A stretch of 64,000 nt of DNA, from NCBI GenBank assembly GCA_048500255.1, contig JASNYH010000008.1:62001-126000 (forward strand). Reading direction: 5' to 3'. Source of the DNA: JAMHWF01 sp048500255 (GTDB lineage: Bacteria; Pseudomonadota; Gammaproteobacteria; Burkholderiales; Burkholderiaceae_C). The translations under genes were made by a program, and so were the position numbers. This document shows positions 36,611 to 45,231 of the stretch, one piece after another (position 1 is the first letter of the stretch; every line of letters begins with the position of its first letter). The notes under the pieces were generated by a model. It made no database searches. It was not told the origin of the DNA and saw only the letters and a program-made list of their open reading frames with translations.

Positions 36611-37581
36611 GGCTTCGAGAACAACGGCTTGAAGCGCGCCGCGATCTCGGGGCTCTGCTTCATCGCCGCGGCCCACGCCACGTCGTAGGCCTTGTCGCGA
36701 TATGCCTTGGCCGTGGCGGCGTCGAAGCGGATCGTCTCGATGCCCGCCTTCTGCTGGCGCGTCGTCTCGTCGGCGGCGTACTGCGGCCAGAACGTGTTCT
36801 GCGCCTCGAGCGCAAGCGCCTGCTGCTGCAGGTAGTTGCGCTGCGCGTCGGTCAGCTTGCGGTACGCGGCGAGGTTCATCACCAGCGAGACCTCGGCGTC
36901 GTAGAAGCCGGGGTCGACGCGGTACTTCGTCTTCTCGTGCCAGTTGGAGTCGAAGATGCCGCCGATCGGCCAGCCGTAGCCGTCGACGACGCCGCGCTCG
37001 AGCGCCGTGTACAGCTCGCCCGGAGGCGTCGAGATCACGCTGGCGTTGAGCGCCTGGAAGAACTCGCGGTAGACCGGCGTGATGCGGATCTTCTGGCCGG
37101 CGAGGTCGGGCTTGTCGATCTTCTTGTTGGTGTAGAGGTGGAACGGCTGGTTCTCGAGCACGCGCGCCAGGTACTGCATGCCGGCCTTCTCGTTCCATAC
37201 CTTGTTGATGGCGTCGAAGGCACCGTTGCGCCGCTGCTCGGCCACCGGGATCTGCGTGAGCTTGAGGAAGTCGGCCTCGGGCATCACGTTGGTATAGAAG
37301 GCGCCGGTGTTGAGCGCCATGTCGACGACGCCCGTCTTGACGGCATTGCCGACCTCGAAGGTCGGGATCGCCTTCGGGCCGCCGATGAAGTTGATCTGCA
37401 GCACGCCCTTGCCCTCGGCGTTGACCTTCTGGATCCACGGCTGCAGGCGCTGCACGTAGATGATGTTCTCGGGGAAGGCGCTGACCAGGCGCAGCGTGAT
37501 CTCCTGGGCGCTCGCGGTGCCGGCGAGTGCGGCGGCCGCCGTCAGAGCGGCCAGGGTGCGTGTGAAGTCGCGTCGTTGCAT
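36607..37581 (-). CDS. dctP: TRAP transporter solute-binding protein DctP
   Basis: This 324-residue periplasmic protein has a signal peptide MQRRDFTRTLAALTAAAALAGTASAQ with a twin-arginine-like RRDF. The binding fold has QINFIGGPKAIPTFEVGNAVKTGVVDMA, GQKIRITPVYREFFQALNASVISTPPGELYTALERGVVDGYGWP and a typical C-terminal helix. The Arg in KIRITP usually binds the substrate carboxylate. The gene is 50 bases after iorB, so the solute is probably an acid linked to aryl-pyruvate metabolism; the actual ligand is unknown. Confidence 0.93.
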   Translation of the reverse strand: MQRRDFTRTLAALTAAAALAGTASAQEITLRLVSAFPENIIYVQRLQPWIQKVNAEGKGVLQINFIGGPKAIPTFEVGNAVKTGVVDMALNTGAFYTNVMPEADFLKLTQIPVAEQRRNGAFDAINKVWNEKAGMQYLARVLENQPFHLYTNKKIDKPDLAGQKIRITPVYREFFQALNASVISTPPGELYTALERGVVDGYGWPIGGIFDSNWHEKTKYRVDPGFYDAEVSLVMNLAAYRKLTDAQRNYLQQQALALEAQNTFWPQYAADETTRQQKAGIETIRFDAATAKAYRDKAYDVAWAAAMKQSPEIAARFKPLFSKP

Positions 37582-37631
37582 GAAGTCGTCTCCTTCGTCG
37601 TCGTGATTGTCGTTGCTCAGGCTCGCATGCC

Positions 37632-39113
37632 TCAGGCGGCGGCGAGCCGTTGCTCCAGTGCGGCGCCGTCTTCGTCGGCGAGTGCCGCGCGCGCAAGCTC
37701 GTTCAGGCGCCGGGCGCCGTCGGGCTGCTGCGCGAGCATCGGCAGTTCGGACCGCAGCCGCTCGTAGCGGGCCCAGCCGCGCGCATGCGTGTCGCCGTAG
37801 CCCTTGACGAGGCGCTGCAACCGCGCGACTTCGAGCGCCAGCGCCGGCTGTGCCGTCGCGAGTCTGCCGATGTCGGCGAGCCAGGCGTCGATGCGCGCGT
37901 GCTCCGTCGCGTGGCGCAGCGAGCGGCGGCGCCAGCGCCGCAGCGATGCGACAGCCGCCAGCAGCAGGTAGCCGCGCAGCGACGACGTCGTGACGACGCG
38001 CCCGCGCCGGCACAGGCGGTCGACGCCGGCGCGCGCCCAGCGCGTCGCGAGCAGCCAGCGGCCGAGCCCCGCGGGCAGCACGTCGGCGATCTCCTCGGTG
38101 CGCGGATGCAGGTACTCGCCGATCGCGAGCTGCTGGCCCGGCGCCAGCCGCACCTCGGCGGCGACCCGCTCGAAACGCGACGCGCGCGTCTTCAGGTCGG
38201 CGACGCGCACGGCGTCCTCGTAGCTCATCCACAGCGCGAGGTGACGCGCCGTCTCTTCGAGCAGGGCGTCGCCGCATGCGCGCAGCGGCGCCAGCCGGCC
38301 GAGGTACTCGGATGCGTAGGCCACGTCCTGGTAGTCGGCCAGACGCACGACAGCATGGCGCAGCGTCGCGCGCGCCGCAGCCGCAAACTCGGCGTCGATG
38401 CGAGCGCCGAGCGCAGCCAGCCGCGGGCCGAGCCGCGGCGGCGGCACCGCCGCGGAGGCGACAACGCCTGCGCCGTCGGGCGCCTCGCCGCTCGCCGCCG
38501 CCCAGCCCGCCGCGAAGGCGTCGAGGCTCGCCGCGCCGCCCACGCCGCTGCGCCGGATCGTGGCCTCGTACTGCTCGCGCGTGAACGGCAGCGCACCGCT
38601 GGCCGCGATCGCGCCGAACAGCACGGCGCCGATCGGGCTGCGGTGGCGCTCGGCGAGCGCGCCGTAGTCGTGCGCCACGAGTCGCCGCGCCGCGGCGCGC
38701 GCGCCGGCGAGCAGCGCGCCGGCGTCGACGCGGCCGTCGCCGGGCGCGATGCGCTCCGTCATCGAGTAGACGCGGTGCGTCGACGCGACCAGCGTCGTGC
38801 GCTCGGGCGTCACGAGCCCGCGCTGCAGCGCGCGGCCGGCCTCCATCAGCTCCGATGCGACGACGACGTCGACTTCGCCGGGCACCGGTGCGAGCGCCAG
38901 CACCGGCTGCGCGCCGGCCGGAACGCGCTGCGCGGGAAACAGCTCGACGTAGTACATCGTCGCGCCGGTGCGCTGCGCGACGCCCGGCACCGACGTCGCC
39001 TGCGCGACGTGGCCGTGCGTCTCGGCGAGCGCGACGAGCCAGTCGGCGAGCACGCCGCCGCCCTCGCCGCCGAGCGCGAAGACCGCCACGGACGTCGCGC
39101 GCGGGGTACTCAT
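37632..39113 (-). CDS. iorB: Indolepyruvate oxidoreductase subunit beta (fused long form)
   Basis: The 493-residue protein has the gamma-type pyruvate:ferredoxin oxidoreductase domain (about 8-200; ALGGEGGGVLADWLVALAE, SVPGVAQRTGATMYYVELFP) and a C-terminal region of about 290 residues, as in the long IorB forms with a DUF6537-like extension. With IorA it decarboxylates aryl-pyruvates to aryl-acetyl-CoA, using ferredoxin. The ATG at 39113 overlaps the iorA stop. Confidence 0.88.
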   Translation of the reverse strand: MSTPRATSVAVFALGGEGGGVLADWLVALAETHGHVAQATSVPGVAQRTGATMYYVELFPAQRVPAGAQPVLALAPVPGEVDVVVASELMEAGRALQRGLVTPERTTLVASTHRVYSMTERIAPGDGRVDAGALLAGARAAARRLVAHDYGALAERHRSPIGAVLFGAIAASGALPFTREQYEATIRRSGVGGAASLDAFAAGWAAASGEAPDGAGVVASAAVPPPRLGPRLAALGARIDAEFAAAARATLRHAVVRLADYQDVAYASEYLGRLAPLRACGDALLEETARHLALWMSYEDAVRVADLKTRASRFERVAAEVRLAPGQQLAIGEYLHPRTEEIADVLPAGLGRWLLATRWARAGVDRLCRRGRVVTTSSLRGYLLLAAVASLRRWRRRSLRHATEHARIDAWLADIGRLATAQPALALEVARLQRLVKGYGDTHARGWARYERLRSELPMLAQQPDGARRLNELARAALADEDGAALEQRLAAA

Positions 39114-41266
39114 GCCGTCAGTCCTTCGAGCCGCCGCGCGATGCGACGCTGCAGCGCGCCGATGACGGCGGCGCGCAAGCGCTGGCGCAGCCGGTCCCAT
39201 CGGCTCGGGTTGTGCACGATCGCCGCGCGGTAGAACGACGGGCACAGCCGCGCCGCGTGCGCCGCCTCGCCGCACAGCCCGCAGCCGACGCAGCTGTCGA
39301 CGACGGCGGCCACCGGGTCGCGGCGCAGCGGGTCGGGGTTGGGGCGGATCGTCAGCGACGGGCAGCCCGACAGCCGGATGCACGAATGATCGCCGGTGCA
39401 GGTGTCGGGGTCGACACCGTAGCGCTCGCGCACGACACGCGCGCCGGACTCGATCGCGCGGCGCTGCGCCGGCCGCTCGCGGCGCTGGCGGTTGAGCATG
39501 CATTCGCTCGACGCGACGACGACCTTGGGCCCGGCGGCGCGCGTCGTCAGCGCCTCGCGCAGCGCGGCGCGCATCTGCTCGACGCTGTAGGTGTGCGTCA
39601 CGCTGCGCACCCATTCGACCCCGACGCCGCGCACGGCTCGCTCGATCGCATGGTGCGTGCTGCGCAGCGGATTGGCGGCGCGCGACGACGGCAGGTCCTG
39701 GCCGCCGGTGGCCGCCGCGTAGCCGTTGTCGACGACGAGCAGCACGTGGTCGCTGCGATTGAAGACAGCGTTGCCGACACCGCTGGTCAGGCCGTTGTGC
39801 CAGAAGCCGCCGTCGCCCATGATCGACAGCGTGCGCCGCCGCGTCGCCGGCGTGGCCAGCGCCGACGCGCCGGCCCAGCCGAGGCCGTAGCCCATCGTCG
39901 TCGCGCCGATGTCGAACGGCGGCAGGATCGAGAACAGGTGGCAGCCGATGTCGCAGCTCACGTGATGCGGCCCCAGCTCCTGCTCCACGAGCTTGATCGC
40001 CGTGAAGATCGGCCGCTCGGGGCAACCGGTGCAGAACGAAGGCGGGCGCGGCTGCACCTGCTCGATCGCTGCGCGCACGACGGGCGCGTGTTCGGCCGGC
40101 CGCTCCGCCGCGGGCCGATCGGCGCCGGCCAGCAGCCGCGGTGCGCACTGCTCGACGAAGCGCGTCACGCCGGTGACGACGACGGCGCCGGTGTATTCGC
40201 CGGCGAGCGTGAAGAAGTCCTTGCCGTGCACCTGCGTCGCGATGCCCGCGCGGCGCAGCATCGCATGCACCGCCTGCTCGATGTAGTCGGGCTGGCCCTC
40301 CTCGACGACGAGCACGGCACGCTTGCCGGCGCAGAAGCGCTCGAACTCGGCGTCGACGAGCGGATACGTCACGTTGAGCACGTACAGCGGCACGCGCGAG
40401 CGGCCGAAGGCGTCGGCCAGGCCGAGCAGCTCGAGCGCGCGCAGCACGCCGTTGTAGAGGCCCCCCTGCATCACGATGCCGAAGTCCTGCGCGCCTTCGG
40501 CGAAGAACTCGTTGAGGCCGCGCTCGAGGATGTAGCGCTGCGCCGCCGGCCAGCGCTCGGTCACCTTCTCCTGCTCGTGCAGATAGGTCGCCGGCGGCAG
40601 CGCGATGCGGTTCACGTCGCGGCGCGGATGCTCGATCGCGTCGGCCAGCGTGAAGTCGGGGCGCCGGTTGTCGCGCGCGGTGAAGCGGCCGTGCACGTGG
40701 CAGGCGCGGATGCGCAGCTCGAGCATCACGGGCGTGCGGCTCGCCTCCGACAGCTCGAAGCCCTGCTCGACGGCGGCGACGATCGAAGGCAGGTTCGGCC
40801 GCGGGTCGAGCAGCCAGACCTGCGACTTCATCGCGAAGGCGTGCGAGCGCTCCTGCATGATGCTCGAGCCCTCGCCGTAGTCCTCGCCGACGATCAGCAG
40901 CGCGCCGCCGGTGACGCCGCCCGACGCCAGGTTGGCGAGCGCGTCGGACGCCACGTTGGTGCCGACGGTGGCCTTGAACGTGACGGCGCCGCGCAGCGGA
41001 TAGTGGACCGACGCGGCCAGCGCCGCCGTCGCCGCCGCCTCCGACGCGCTGTGCTCGAAGTGCACGCCCAGCTCGGCGAGCACGTCGCCGGCGTCGGCCA
41101 GCACGTCCATCAGGTGCGAGATCGGCGCGCCCTGGTAGCCGGCGACGTAGGCAACGCCCGACTGCAGCAGCGCCTTCGTCACGGCGAGGATGCCCTCGCC
41201 GCGGAATTCGTCGCCGTCGCCCAGGCGCAGCTTGGAGACTTCCGACGTGAACGAGCGTTCGGCCAT
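39110..41266 (-). CDS. iorA: Indolepyruvate ferredoxin oxidoreductase subunit alpha
   Basis: The 718-residue protein has the alpha pyruvate-oxidoreductase domain (about 15-240; GVAYVAGYQGAPISHLMDVLAD), a TPP-binding domain (about 400-590; GDGGFWHNGLTSGVGNAVFNRSDHVLLVVDNGYAAATGGQ) and C-terminal ferredoxin-like Cys clusters (DTCTGDHSCIRLSGCPSL and DSCVGCGLCGEAAHAARLCPSF). It should oxidise aryl-2-keto acids to acyl-CoA. It is the first gene of iorA-iorB-dctPQM and divergent from a LysR gene 126 bases away. Confidence 0.93.
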   Translation of the reverse strand: MAERSFTSEVSKLRLGDGDEFRGEGILAVTKALLQSGVAYVAGYQGAPISHLMDVLADAGDVLAELGVHFEHSASEAAATAALAASVHYPLRGAVTFKATVGTNVASDALANLASGGVTGGALLIVGEDYGEGSSIMQERSHAFAMKSQVWLLDPRPNLPSIVAAVEQGFELSEASRTPVMLELRIRACHVHGRFTARDNRRPDFTLADAIEHPRRDVNRIALPPATYLHEQEKVTERWPAAQRYILERGLNEFFAEGAQDFGIVMQGGLYNGVLRALELLGLADAFGRSRVPLYVLNVTYPLVDAEFERFCAGKRAVLVVEEGQPDYIEQAVHAMLRRAGIATQVHGKDFFTLAGEYTGAVVVTGVTRFVEQCAPRLLAGADRPAAERPAEHAPVVRAAIEQVQPRPPSFCTGCPERPIFTAIKLVEQELGPHHVSCDIGCHLFSILPPFDIGATTMGYGLGWAGASALATPATRRRTLSIMGDGGFWHNGLTSGVGNAVFNRSDHVLLVVDNGYAAATGGQDLPSSRAANPLRSTHHAIERAVRGVGVEWVRSVTHTYSVEQMRAALREALTTRAAGPKVVVASSECMLNRQRRERPAQRRAIESGARVVRERYGVDPDTCTGDHSCIRLSGCPSLTIRPNPDPLRRDPVAAVVDSCVGCGLCGEAAHAARLCPSFYRAAIVHNPSRWDRLRQRLRAAVIGALQRRIARRLEGLTA

Positions 41267-41310
41267 GGGCGCGGTCGTGAGCGAGGTACCGACTCTATGC
41301 ACCGCCCGGC

Positions 41311-41380
41311 CCGTTTGCGAAACGGATTGTCTGAATGGCCGGCATTCATCTCGTGAATAATCGGGTGCAACCCGTACGGG
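41311..41380. promoter_or_regulatory. Cluster of palindromes between iorA and lysR
   Basis: Four perfect palindromes lie in this divergent gap: CCGTTTGCGAAACGG (41311-41325), ATTCATCTCGTGAAT (41344-41358, with the T-N11-A shape of LysR sites), CGGGTGCAACCCG (41362-41374) and CCCGTACGGG (41371-41380). They are likely binding sites for the LysR regulator and perhaps another factor. Confidence 0.6.
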
Positions 41381-41392
41381 TTCGCGAGCGTC

Positions 41393-42349
41393 ATGAATTT
41401 CCGCCAACTCGATCTCAATCTGCTGCGCGTGCTCGCCGCGATCCACCGCACGCGCTCCGTCACGCAGGCCGGCAAGGCGCTCGCGCTGTCGCAGTCGGCG
41501 ACGAGCAATGCGCTGGCGCGGCTGCGCCGCCACTTCGACGACGAGCTGTTCGTGCGCTCGCCGGGCGGCCTGCAGCCCACACGGCGCTGCGAGCTCGTCG
41601 CGCCGGCCGTGTTCGAGCAGTTGCGCCAGCTCGAAACGCTGCTCGCCGGCAAGCAGGACTTCGACGCCGCGAGCAGCGAGATGCAGTGGCGCCTGTCGCT
41701 GTCGGACCTGGGCGAGATGCTGTTCCTGCCCGTGCTGGCCGCGGAGCTGCGGCGGCGCGCACCGCACACCGCGCTGGCCAACGTTTCGGTGCCGGCGGCC
41801 GGCGTGCCGGCCGCGCTCGAGACGCGCGAGATCGACTGCGCCATCGGCATCCTGCAGGCGCGCCACCGCGACCTGCGCGCCGACCTGCTGTTTCGCGAGC
41901 AGTACGTGGCCATCACGTCGCCCGGCTGGCGGCCGGCTACGGGCCGCGCGACGGGCCGTTCGCTGACGCCGGCGCAGCTGGCCGGCGCGTCGATCGTCGT
42001 CGCGTCGCCGACCGCGACGTTCCACGACAGTGTCGAGCAGATGCTGGTGAAGATGAAGCTGGCGCAGCGCGTCGTCGTGCGCGCACGCCACTACGGCGCG
42101 CTGCCCGACCTGGCGCGCTCGACCGACCTGCTGGCGATCGTGCCCGACATGTATGCGCGCAAGATCGGCGAGCGCCACGATCTGCGGCGCTGGCGGCTGG
42201 CGCAGGCGCCGCACTACGACGTGCAGCTCGTCTGGCACGCCAGCACGGGGCGCGACCCGGCGCATCAGTGGATGCGCGCGCTGATCCGGCGCCTGTTCGG
42301 CCGCACGCCGCCGACGCAGCCCTGGAAGGAGTCGCCCGGCGCGCCGTGA
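41393..42349 (+). CDS. LysR-family transcriptional regulator
   Basis: The 318-residue protein has an N-terminal winged helix (FRQLDLNLLRVLAAIHRTRSVTQAGKALALSQSATSNALARLRRHFDDELFVRSPGG) and a LysR substrate-binding domain (about 90-300), similar in style to NahR/NodD-like regulators (RRRAPHTALANVSVP). It is divergent from iorA and should control iorAB-dctPQM in response to an aryl acid. The C-terminus is slightly extended (TPPTQPWKESPGAP). Confidence 0.93.
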   Translation: MNFRQLDLNLLRVLAAIHRTRSVTQAGKALALSQSATSNALARLRRHFDDELFVRSPGGLQPTRRCELVAPAVFEQLRQLETLLAGKQDFDAASSEMQWRLSLSDLGEMLFLPVLAAELRRRAPHTALANVSVPAAGVPAALETREIDCAIGILQARHRDLRADLLFREQYVAITSPGWRPATGRATGRSLTPAQLAGASIVVASPTATFHDSVEQMLVKMKLAQRVVVRARHYGALPDLARSTDLLAIVPDMYARKIGERHDLRRWRLAQAPHYDVQLVWHASTGRDPAHQWMRALIRRLFGRTPPTQPWKESPGAP

Positions 42350-42500
42350 ACCGCGGATCGGCGCGATCGGTCCGTATACTGCTCGCGACCCCGCCGTCCC
42401 CCATGCGCGCCGCCGTGTTCTCGCGACGGCCACCGGCGGTCGGCCGCCGCGCCCGCGCGCGGTGCGCGACGCAACCCGACACTGCGAAGGACTCCACCTC

Positions 42501-44024
42501 GTGACCCCGCTGCAACGCCGCCTGCGCGCCCTCGACCGCGCCCGCCTGCAAGGCATGCGCCGCGGCCTCGAGAAGGAGAGCCTGCGCACGCGCGTCGGCG
42601 GCCGGCTCGCGACGACGCCGCATCCGGCGGCGCTCGGATCGCCGTTGACGCATCCGCATATCACGACCGACTTCAGCGAGGCGCAGCTCGAGCTGGTAAC
42701 CGGCGTGCACGCCGACGCGGCGTCGTGCATCGACGAGCTGACGCAGTTGCACCGCTTCGTGCACGGCGCGATCGCCGCAGACGAGCGGCTGTGGGCCGGC
42801 AGCATGCCGTGCGAGCTGCCCGCCGACGACGCCGCGATCCCGATCGCACGCTACGGCGACTCCAACATCGGCCGCGCCAAGTCGGTCTACCGCATGGGGC
42901 TGGGCCACCGCTACGGCCGGCGCATGCAGACGATCTCGGGCATCCACTACAACTGGTCGCTGCCGGGGCTCACGAACGCCGACTACTTCGGCCTGATCCG
43001 CAACTTCCGCCGCCATTCGTTCCTGCTGCTGCTGCTCGGCGGCGCGTCGCCGGCCGTCGGCGCCGGCTTCGTCGCCGGCCGCGAGCACGGCCTGCAGCCG
43101 CTGGGTCACGACACGCTGCACCTGCCCCACGCGACCTCGCTGCGCATGGGTCGCCTGGGCTACCAGAGCGATGCGCAGTCGGCGCTGGCGGTCAGCTGCA
43201 ACGATCTCGACAGCTACGCCGCGTCGCTGCACGACGCGCTGACGCGTCCCTACCCGCCCTACGAGGCGATCGGCCTGCGCGACGCCGACGGCGGCTGGCG
43301 CCAGCTCTCGACCACGCTGCTGCAGATCGAGAACGAGTTCTACGGCACGATCCGCCCCAAGCGCGTGATCCGCCCCGGCGAGCGGCCGCTGCACGCGCTG
43401 CGCGAGCGCGGTGTCGAATACGTCGAGGTGCGCTGCCTCGACCTCGATCCGCAATTGCCGGTCGGCATCGACGCGGCGACGCTGCGCCTGCTCGACGTCT
43501 TCCTGCTGCACTGCCTGCTCGCCGACAGCCCGCCCGACACGCCCGCCGAGCTGGCCGTGCTGGCGCGCAACCAGCAGGCCGCGGCGCAGCGCGGCCGCGA
43601 TGCGGCGACGCTCCTCGAACGCGGCGCCGACACGGTGCCGATCGGGTCATGGAGCGCCGAACTGCTCGACGACTGCGTGCCCATCGCGCTCGCGCTCGAC
43701 GAGGCGCGGGGCGGCAGCGACCATGCCGCTGCGCTCGACGCGGCGGCGCGTTCACTCGCCGAGCCGGCCTCGCTGCCGTCGGCGCGCGTGCTGGCGGCGA
43801 TGCGCGACGCACACGGCGGCTCGCACGTCGCGTTCGTCGACGCCTGCTCGCAGCGCGCGCGCGAGGCGCTGCTGCGCGACCCGCTGCCGGCCGACGCGCA
43901 GGCACGCTACGAGCGCATGGCGCGCGAGTCGCTCGACGAGCAGCGGAGCATCGAGGCCGCCGAGTCGCTGTCGTTCGACGACTTCCGGCGCGACTACCTC
44001 TCGCCGCACCGGCTGACGCCCTGA
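42501..44024 (+). CDS. gshA: Glutamate-cysteine ligase
   Basis: The enzyme of about 507 residues makes gamma-glutamylcysteine for glutathione. It is the E. coli-type class: RRGLEKESLRTR, HITTDFSEAQLELVTGVH, ELTQLHRFVH and the segment RMQTISGIHYNWSLP are hallmarks. GTG 42501 is chosen as start because GAAGGA lies nine bases upstream and the protein starts VTPLQRRLRALDRARL. The 3' end overlaps the convergent AraC-family gene by 31 bases. Confidence 0.93.
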   Translation: MTPLQRRLRALDRARLQGMRRGLEKESLRTRVGGRLATTPHPAALGSPLTHPHITTDFSEAQLELVTGVHADAASCIDELTQLHRFVHGAIAADERLWAGSMPCELPADDAAIPIARYGDSNIGRAKSVYRMGLGHRYGRRMQTISGIHYNWSLPGLTNADYFGLIRNFRRHSFLLLLLGGASPAVGAGFVAGREHGLQPLGHDTLHLPHATSLRMGRLGYQSDAQSALAVSCNDLDSYAASLHDALTRPYPPYEAIGLRDADGGWRQLSTTLLQIENEFYGTIRPKRVIRPGERPLHALRERGVEYVEVRCLDLDPQLPVGIDAATLRLLDVFLLHCLLADSPPDTPAELAVLARNQQAAAQRGRDAATLLERGADTVPIGSWSAELLDDCVPIALALDEARGGSDHAAALDAAARSLAEPASLPSARVLAAMRDAHGGSHVAFVDACSQRAREALLRDPLPADAQARYERMARESLDEQRSIEAAESLSFDDFRRDYLSPHRLTP

Positions 44025-45043
44025 GGGCCAGCCGGCGCGCCGCCCGACTGGCGCTGCGTCGTCGAAGGCAGGTCGCCGAACTGGCGCTTGTACTCGGCCG
44101 AGAAGGCGCTCATGTGCCAGAAGCCCCAGCGCGCCGCGATGTCGTGCACCGTGGCGTCGGTGCCGGCCAGGCGCTTGAGGTCGCGCCGCGCACCGCACAG
44201 CCGCACGGCGCGCAGGTACTTGTGCGGCGACAGGCCGAGCACGTCGCGAAAGCACAGCTCGAGCTTGCGCGGGCTGGTGCCGATCTGCTTGCACACCTCG
44301 AGCGTCGTCAGCGGCCGGTCGGGCGTGCCGAGCACGAGCTCGCAGGCGCGGTCGACGATGCGCTGGCGCGCCGCCACGCTGTGCAGGTCGCCCAGGTCGA
44401 CCGACGACGGGATCGCCTCGAGCCATTCGACGAGCACGGCGTCGCGCAATTGCAGCGCCGTCTCGGGCACGGCGAGCAGCGACGGCTCGGCCGCCACCGC
44501 CTCCATCGCGCGCAGGTGCGCCGTGCGCACGTAGCCGGCGGTGCGCGGGCGCGCCTGCACGACGACCTTGTGGTCGAGCCATGCCGACCACGGCTTGCCG
44601 TAGAGCTGCTGCCACAGCGAACTCAGCAGCTCGGCGTCGACGACGATGGCCAGCAGCAGCGAGTCCTGGCGCAGCGTCAGGTCGAGGTCGTCGCTGCGTC
44701 CGATCAGGATGCTGTCGCCGTCGATGCGCCGGCCGTGGAAATAGCCGTTGCCGGCCGGCGAGTCGCACATCGCGAAGCCGACCTGGCTCGCGCCGAGCTG
44801 GCCGCGCTGGCGCGTCGCCTGGCTCGCAGACTCCCAGACGAGCCGCAACTCGGGCAGCTGGACATGGCGCACCGCGGCCTTGAAGCGGCCCTGCGACAAC
44901 TGCTCGTAGCGCAGTTCCCAGCCGGCCTGCGCGGCGGCCAACTCGTCGATGTCGTCGGTCTCGGCGGCGTGCACCCAGGCCGTCGTCGCCTCCGCCGGGG
45001 CCGCCGTGGCGGCATCGCTGGAAAGAACGGGGAGGTTGGCCAT
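43994..45043 (-). CDS. AraC-family regulator, EutR-like
   Basis: The 349-residue protein has an unconserved N-terminal sensing domain and a C-terminal double helix-turn-helix (about 240-335): TTLEVCKQIGTSPRKLELCFRDVLGLSPHKYLRAVRLCGARRDLKR and VHDIAARWGFWHMSAFSAEYKRQFG. The CFRDVLGLSPHKYLRAVRL stretch is reminiscent of EutR, the ethanolamine regulator. It is divergent from the DUF1329 operon. The repeated 38-bp site at 45105 and 53271 is a good candidate for its operator. Confidence 0.9.
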   Translation of the reverse strand: MANLPVLSSDAATAAPAEATTAWVHAAETDDIDELAAAQAGWELRYEQLSQGRFKAAVRHVQLPELRLVWESASQATRQRGQLGASQVGFAMCDSPAGNGYFHGRRIDGDSILIGRSDDLDLTLRQDSLLLAIVVDAELLSSLWQQLYGKPWSAWLDHKVVVQARPRTAGYVRTAHLRAMEAVAAEPSLLAVPETALQLRDAVLVEWLEAIPSSVDLGDLHSVAARQRIVDRACELVLGTPDRPLTTLEVCKQIGTSPRKLELCFRDVLGLSPHKYLRAVRLCGARRDLKRLAGTDATVHDIAARWGFWHMSAFSAEYKRQFGDLPSTTQRQSGGAPAGPQGVSRCGER

Positions 45044-45104
45044 GTTCAACAAGGTCCGAGAGGTGTGCCGCACGACCGCGATATCGATATCGGAGCCGCG
45101 ATGC

Positions 45105-45142
45105 GTGTTTACCCGAAAAGCGTTCTGCGGAGAACTGATAAC
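45105..45142 (+). promoter_or_regulatory. Bipartite 38-bp operator, copy 1 (upstream of DUF1329 operon)
   Basis: GTGTTTACCCGAA, ten variable bases, then CGGAGAACTGATAAC. The same two blocks with the same 10-bp gap occur at 53271-53308. It lies between the AraC gene and the first gene of the plus-strand operon, about 90 bases before the ATG. Confidence 0.75.
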
Positions 45143-45184
45143 GACCCGCATGCCTTGGCTCCTAAGGTTCCGACCGTCGCTGCG

Positions 45185-45205
45185 CCCGGCCCGCGGGGGG
45201 CCGGG
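45185..45205 (+). promoter_or_regulatory. Strong hairpin in the leader of the DUF1329 operon
   Basis: CCCGGCCC and GGGCCGGG form a perfect 8-bp stem with a 5-base loop, 26 bases before the ATG and just ahead of the AAGGAGA ribosome-binding site. It could affect mRNA stability or translation. Confidence 0.4.
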
Positions 45206-45231
45206 CGGCCATCGCTCCAAGGAGATCAGGC

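Noticed and set aside
38855..41356. Open frame of 833 codons on the plus strand
   Set aside because: It is antisense to iorA and iorB, which have clear TPP, Fe-S and oxidoreductase motifs.
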